From: Gammaproteobacteria bacterium
Lineage (GTDB): Bacteria > Pseudomonadota > Gammaproteobacteria > Arenicellales > Poriferihabitantaceae
Direction of reading: 5' to 3'
Assembly (NCBI GenBank): GCA_009839585.1
Contig: VXPI01000016.1
Location: 1-5,616, forward strand
Length of the DNA stretch: 5,616 nt
In this document: one piece after another, positions 4,722 to 5,616 of the stretch
Layout: every line of letters begins with the position of its first letter
Numbering within the stretch: position 1 is the first letter of the stretch
The notes under the pieces: generated by a model
Database searches by the model: none
Told to the model about the DNA's origin: nothing
What the model saw: only the letters and a program-made list of their open reading frames with translations
Made by a program: the position numbers and the translations under genes

Positions 4722-5616
4722 ATGAAGCCTATCCGGACTATTGCATTTATCGGCCTTGGGAATGCGGGTTCAAAGCTCGCTAGAAGCCTGTTGCGAAACG
4801 GCTTCAACCTGATCGTCCGGGATCTGAATCATGGTGCGGCCCAGCCATTGCTAGATGCCGGAGCATCCTTCGGTGAGAGTCCGCTCCAGATGGCTCAGGC
4901 TGCCGACCTTTTGATCACGTGTCTGCCCAATCCAGCTACCAGTGCTGTAGTACTAGAAGGTCAGGATGGCGCTTTGCCAGCACTGCAACAGGGAAAGATA
5001 TGGGCTGAAATGAGCACCACTGATGAGAGCGAGGTACTTCGTCTTGGTGCTCTGGTCAAGGCGCAGGGTGGTGAGCCTGTTGACTGCCCTGTTTCCGGTG
5101 GCTGCCATCGAGCCGCAACAGGAAATATTTCCATATTCGCAGGATGCGAAAGACAGATCTTTGAGCATATGCTACCCGTTCTGACTGCCATGGGCCGGAG
5201 AATACTGCATACTGGCCAGCTTGGGTCAGCCTCGATTCTCAAGGTCGTGACCAATTATCTGGCTACTGCGAATCTGATGACGCTTTGTGAAGCGCTCGTA
5301 ACCTGCAAGGCCGTTGACATGGATCTCCGCACCGCCTATGAGGCTATACGCATCTCTTCCGGCAATTCATTTGTCCACGAAACCGAAAGCCAGGTGATAT
5401 TGAATGGAAGCCGTGACATTAATTTCACGATGGATCTTGTCTGTAAGGACATCATGCTATTCGATGAGATTGCAAAAGGTGCCGGAGTGCCGCTTGATTT
5501 CTCCCCGCTTATGGTCAAGATATTCAGGGAGGCAATGGAGAAATACGGGGCCCGGGAACATTCTCCCAATATCATAAGGAGACTCGAAGAGGTTACCCGG
5601 CTCGACATTACCGCCC
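4722..5616 (+). CDS. 3-hydroxyisobutyrate dehydrogenase-family NAD(P)-dependent oxidoreductase, 3' end cut
   Basis: 298 codons are open to the right edge. The family usually measures about 290-300 aa, so little is missing. It belongs to the beta-hydroxyacid dehydrogenase family (3-hydroxyisobutyrate, tartronate semialdehyde, glyoxylate/succinic semialdehyde reductases), which interconverts a beta-hydroxyacid and its semialdehyde. N-terminal Rossmann domain: FIGLGNAGSKLA (9-20) carries the GxGxxG nucleotide loop, and D34 at the end of the second strand (VRD) suggests NAD rather than NADP (inference). The substrate loop DCPVSGG (121-127) is the family DAPVSGG with Cys for Ala. The catalytic lysine is K174 in LKVVTNYL, with N178 at the conserved +4 position; the +3 Asn of the usual KxxNN is Thr here. 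The C-terminal helical domain has the conserved KD at 242-243. Start ATG 4722 is supported by AAGGGG 8 bases upstream. It is cytosolic and divergent from the LOG gene. The exact substrate is not assignable. Confidence 0.94.
   Translation, partial: MKPIRTIAFIGLGNAGSKLARSLLRNGFNLIVRDLNHGAAQPLLDAGASFGESPLQMAQAADLLITCLPNPATSAVVLEGQDGALPALQQGKIWAEMSTTDESEVLRLGALVKAQGGEPVDCPVSGGCHRAATGNISIFAGCERQIFEHMLPVLTAMGRRILHTGQLGSASILKVVTNYLATANLMTLCEALVTCKAVDMDLRTAYEAIRISSGNSFVHETESQVILNGSRDINFTMDLVCKDIMLFDEIAKGAGVPLDFSPLMVKIFREAMEKYGAREHSPNIIRRLEEVTRLDITA

Noticed and set aside
2406..5616. A single catabolic operon of aminotransferase and dehydrogenase
   Set aside because: The two plus-strand genes are separated by about 1.1 kb that contains an opposing gene, and the dehydrogenase has its own spacer and ribosome site.

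Overview
The window looks like an ordinary stretch of a Gram-negative, probably proteobacterial, chromosome. This rests on the two-membrane-segment sensors with periplasmic-type domains, an aminotransferase that is colinear with Pseudomonas AruH, and moderate GC content. It cannot be narrowed to a genus from the sequence alone. There are five protein-coding genes, two of them cut by the window edges. I see no tRNA, rRNA, CRISPR array or insertion sequence.

Left part (1-1687, minus strand): two adjacent genes encode membrane-anchored sensor-like proteins. Each has one N-terminal membrane segment, an extracytoplasmic domain and a second membrane segment. The upstream protein (263 aa) stops soon after its second membrane segment and has no recognisable output domain. 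The downstream protein begins at a TTG that overlaps the upstream stop codon, carries a HAMP domain, and runs off the left edge. They look like one translationally coupled signalling operon.

Middle (1688-2405): about 700 bases without a convincing gene. They hold an imperfect palindrome, a short repeated TTTCGGAAAG motif, and an AT-rich block with a perfect minus-strand TATAAT.

Centre (2406-4228): a PLP-dependent class I/II aminotransferase of the AruH (arginine:pyruvate transaminase) type on plus converges on a LOG-family phosphoribohydrolase gene on minus. The gap between them is 44 bases.

Right part (4229-5616): about 490 bases of intergenic DNA. It contains a good minus-strand -10 box, a strong 13-bp stem-loop and a small palindrome, which together form a compact leader for the LOG gene. 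It is followed by a plus-strand gene for a 3-hydroxyisobutyrate dehydrogenase-family oxidoreductase, nearly complete at the right edge.

The genes do not form one obvious pathway. The aminotransferase and the beta-hydroxyacid dehydrogenase could both serve amino-acid catabolism, but they are separated by the opposing LOG gene and are probably transcribed independently. The points most worth a second look are the sensor pair with its output-less member, the altered substrate-loop motif in the aminotransferase, and the structured LOG leader.
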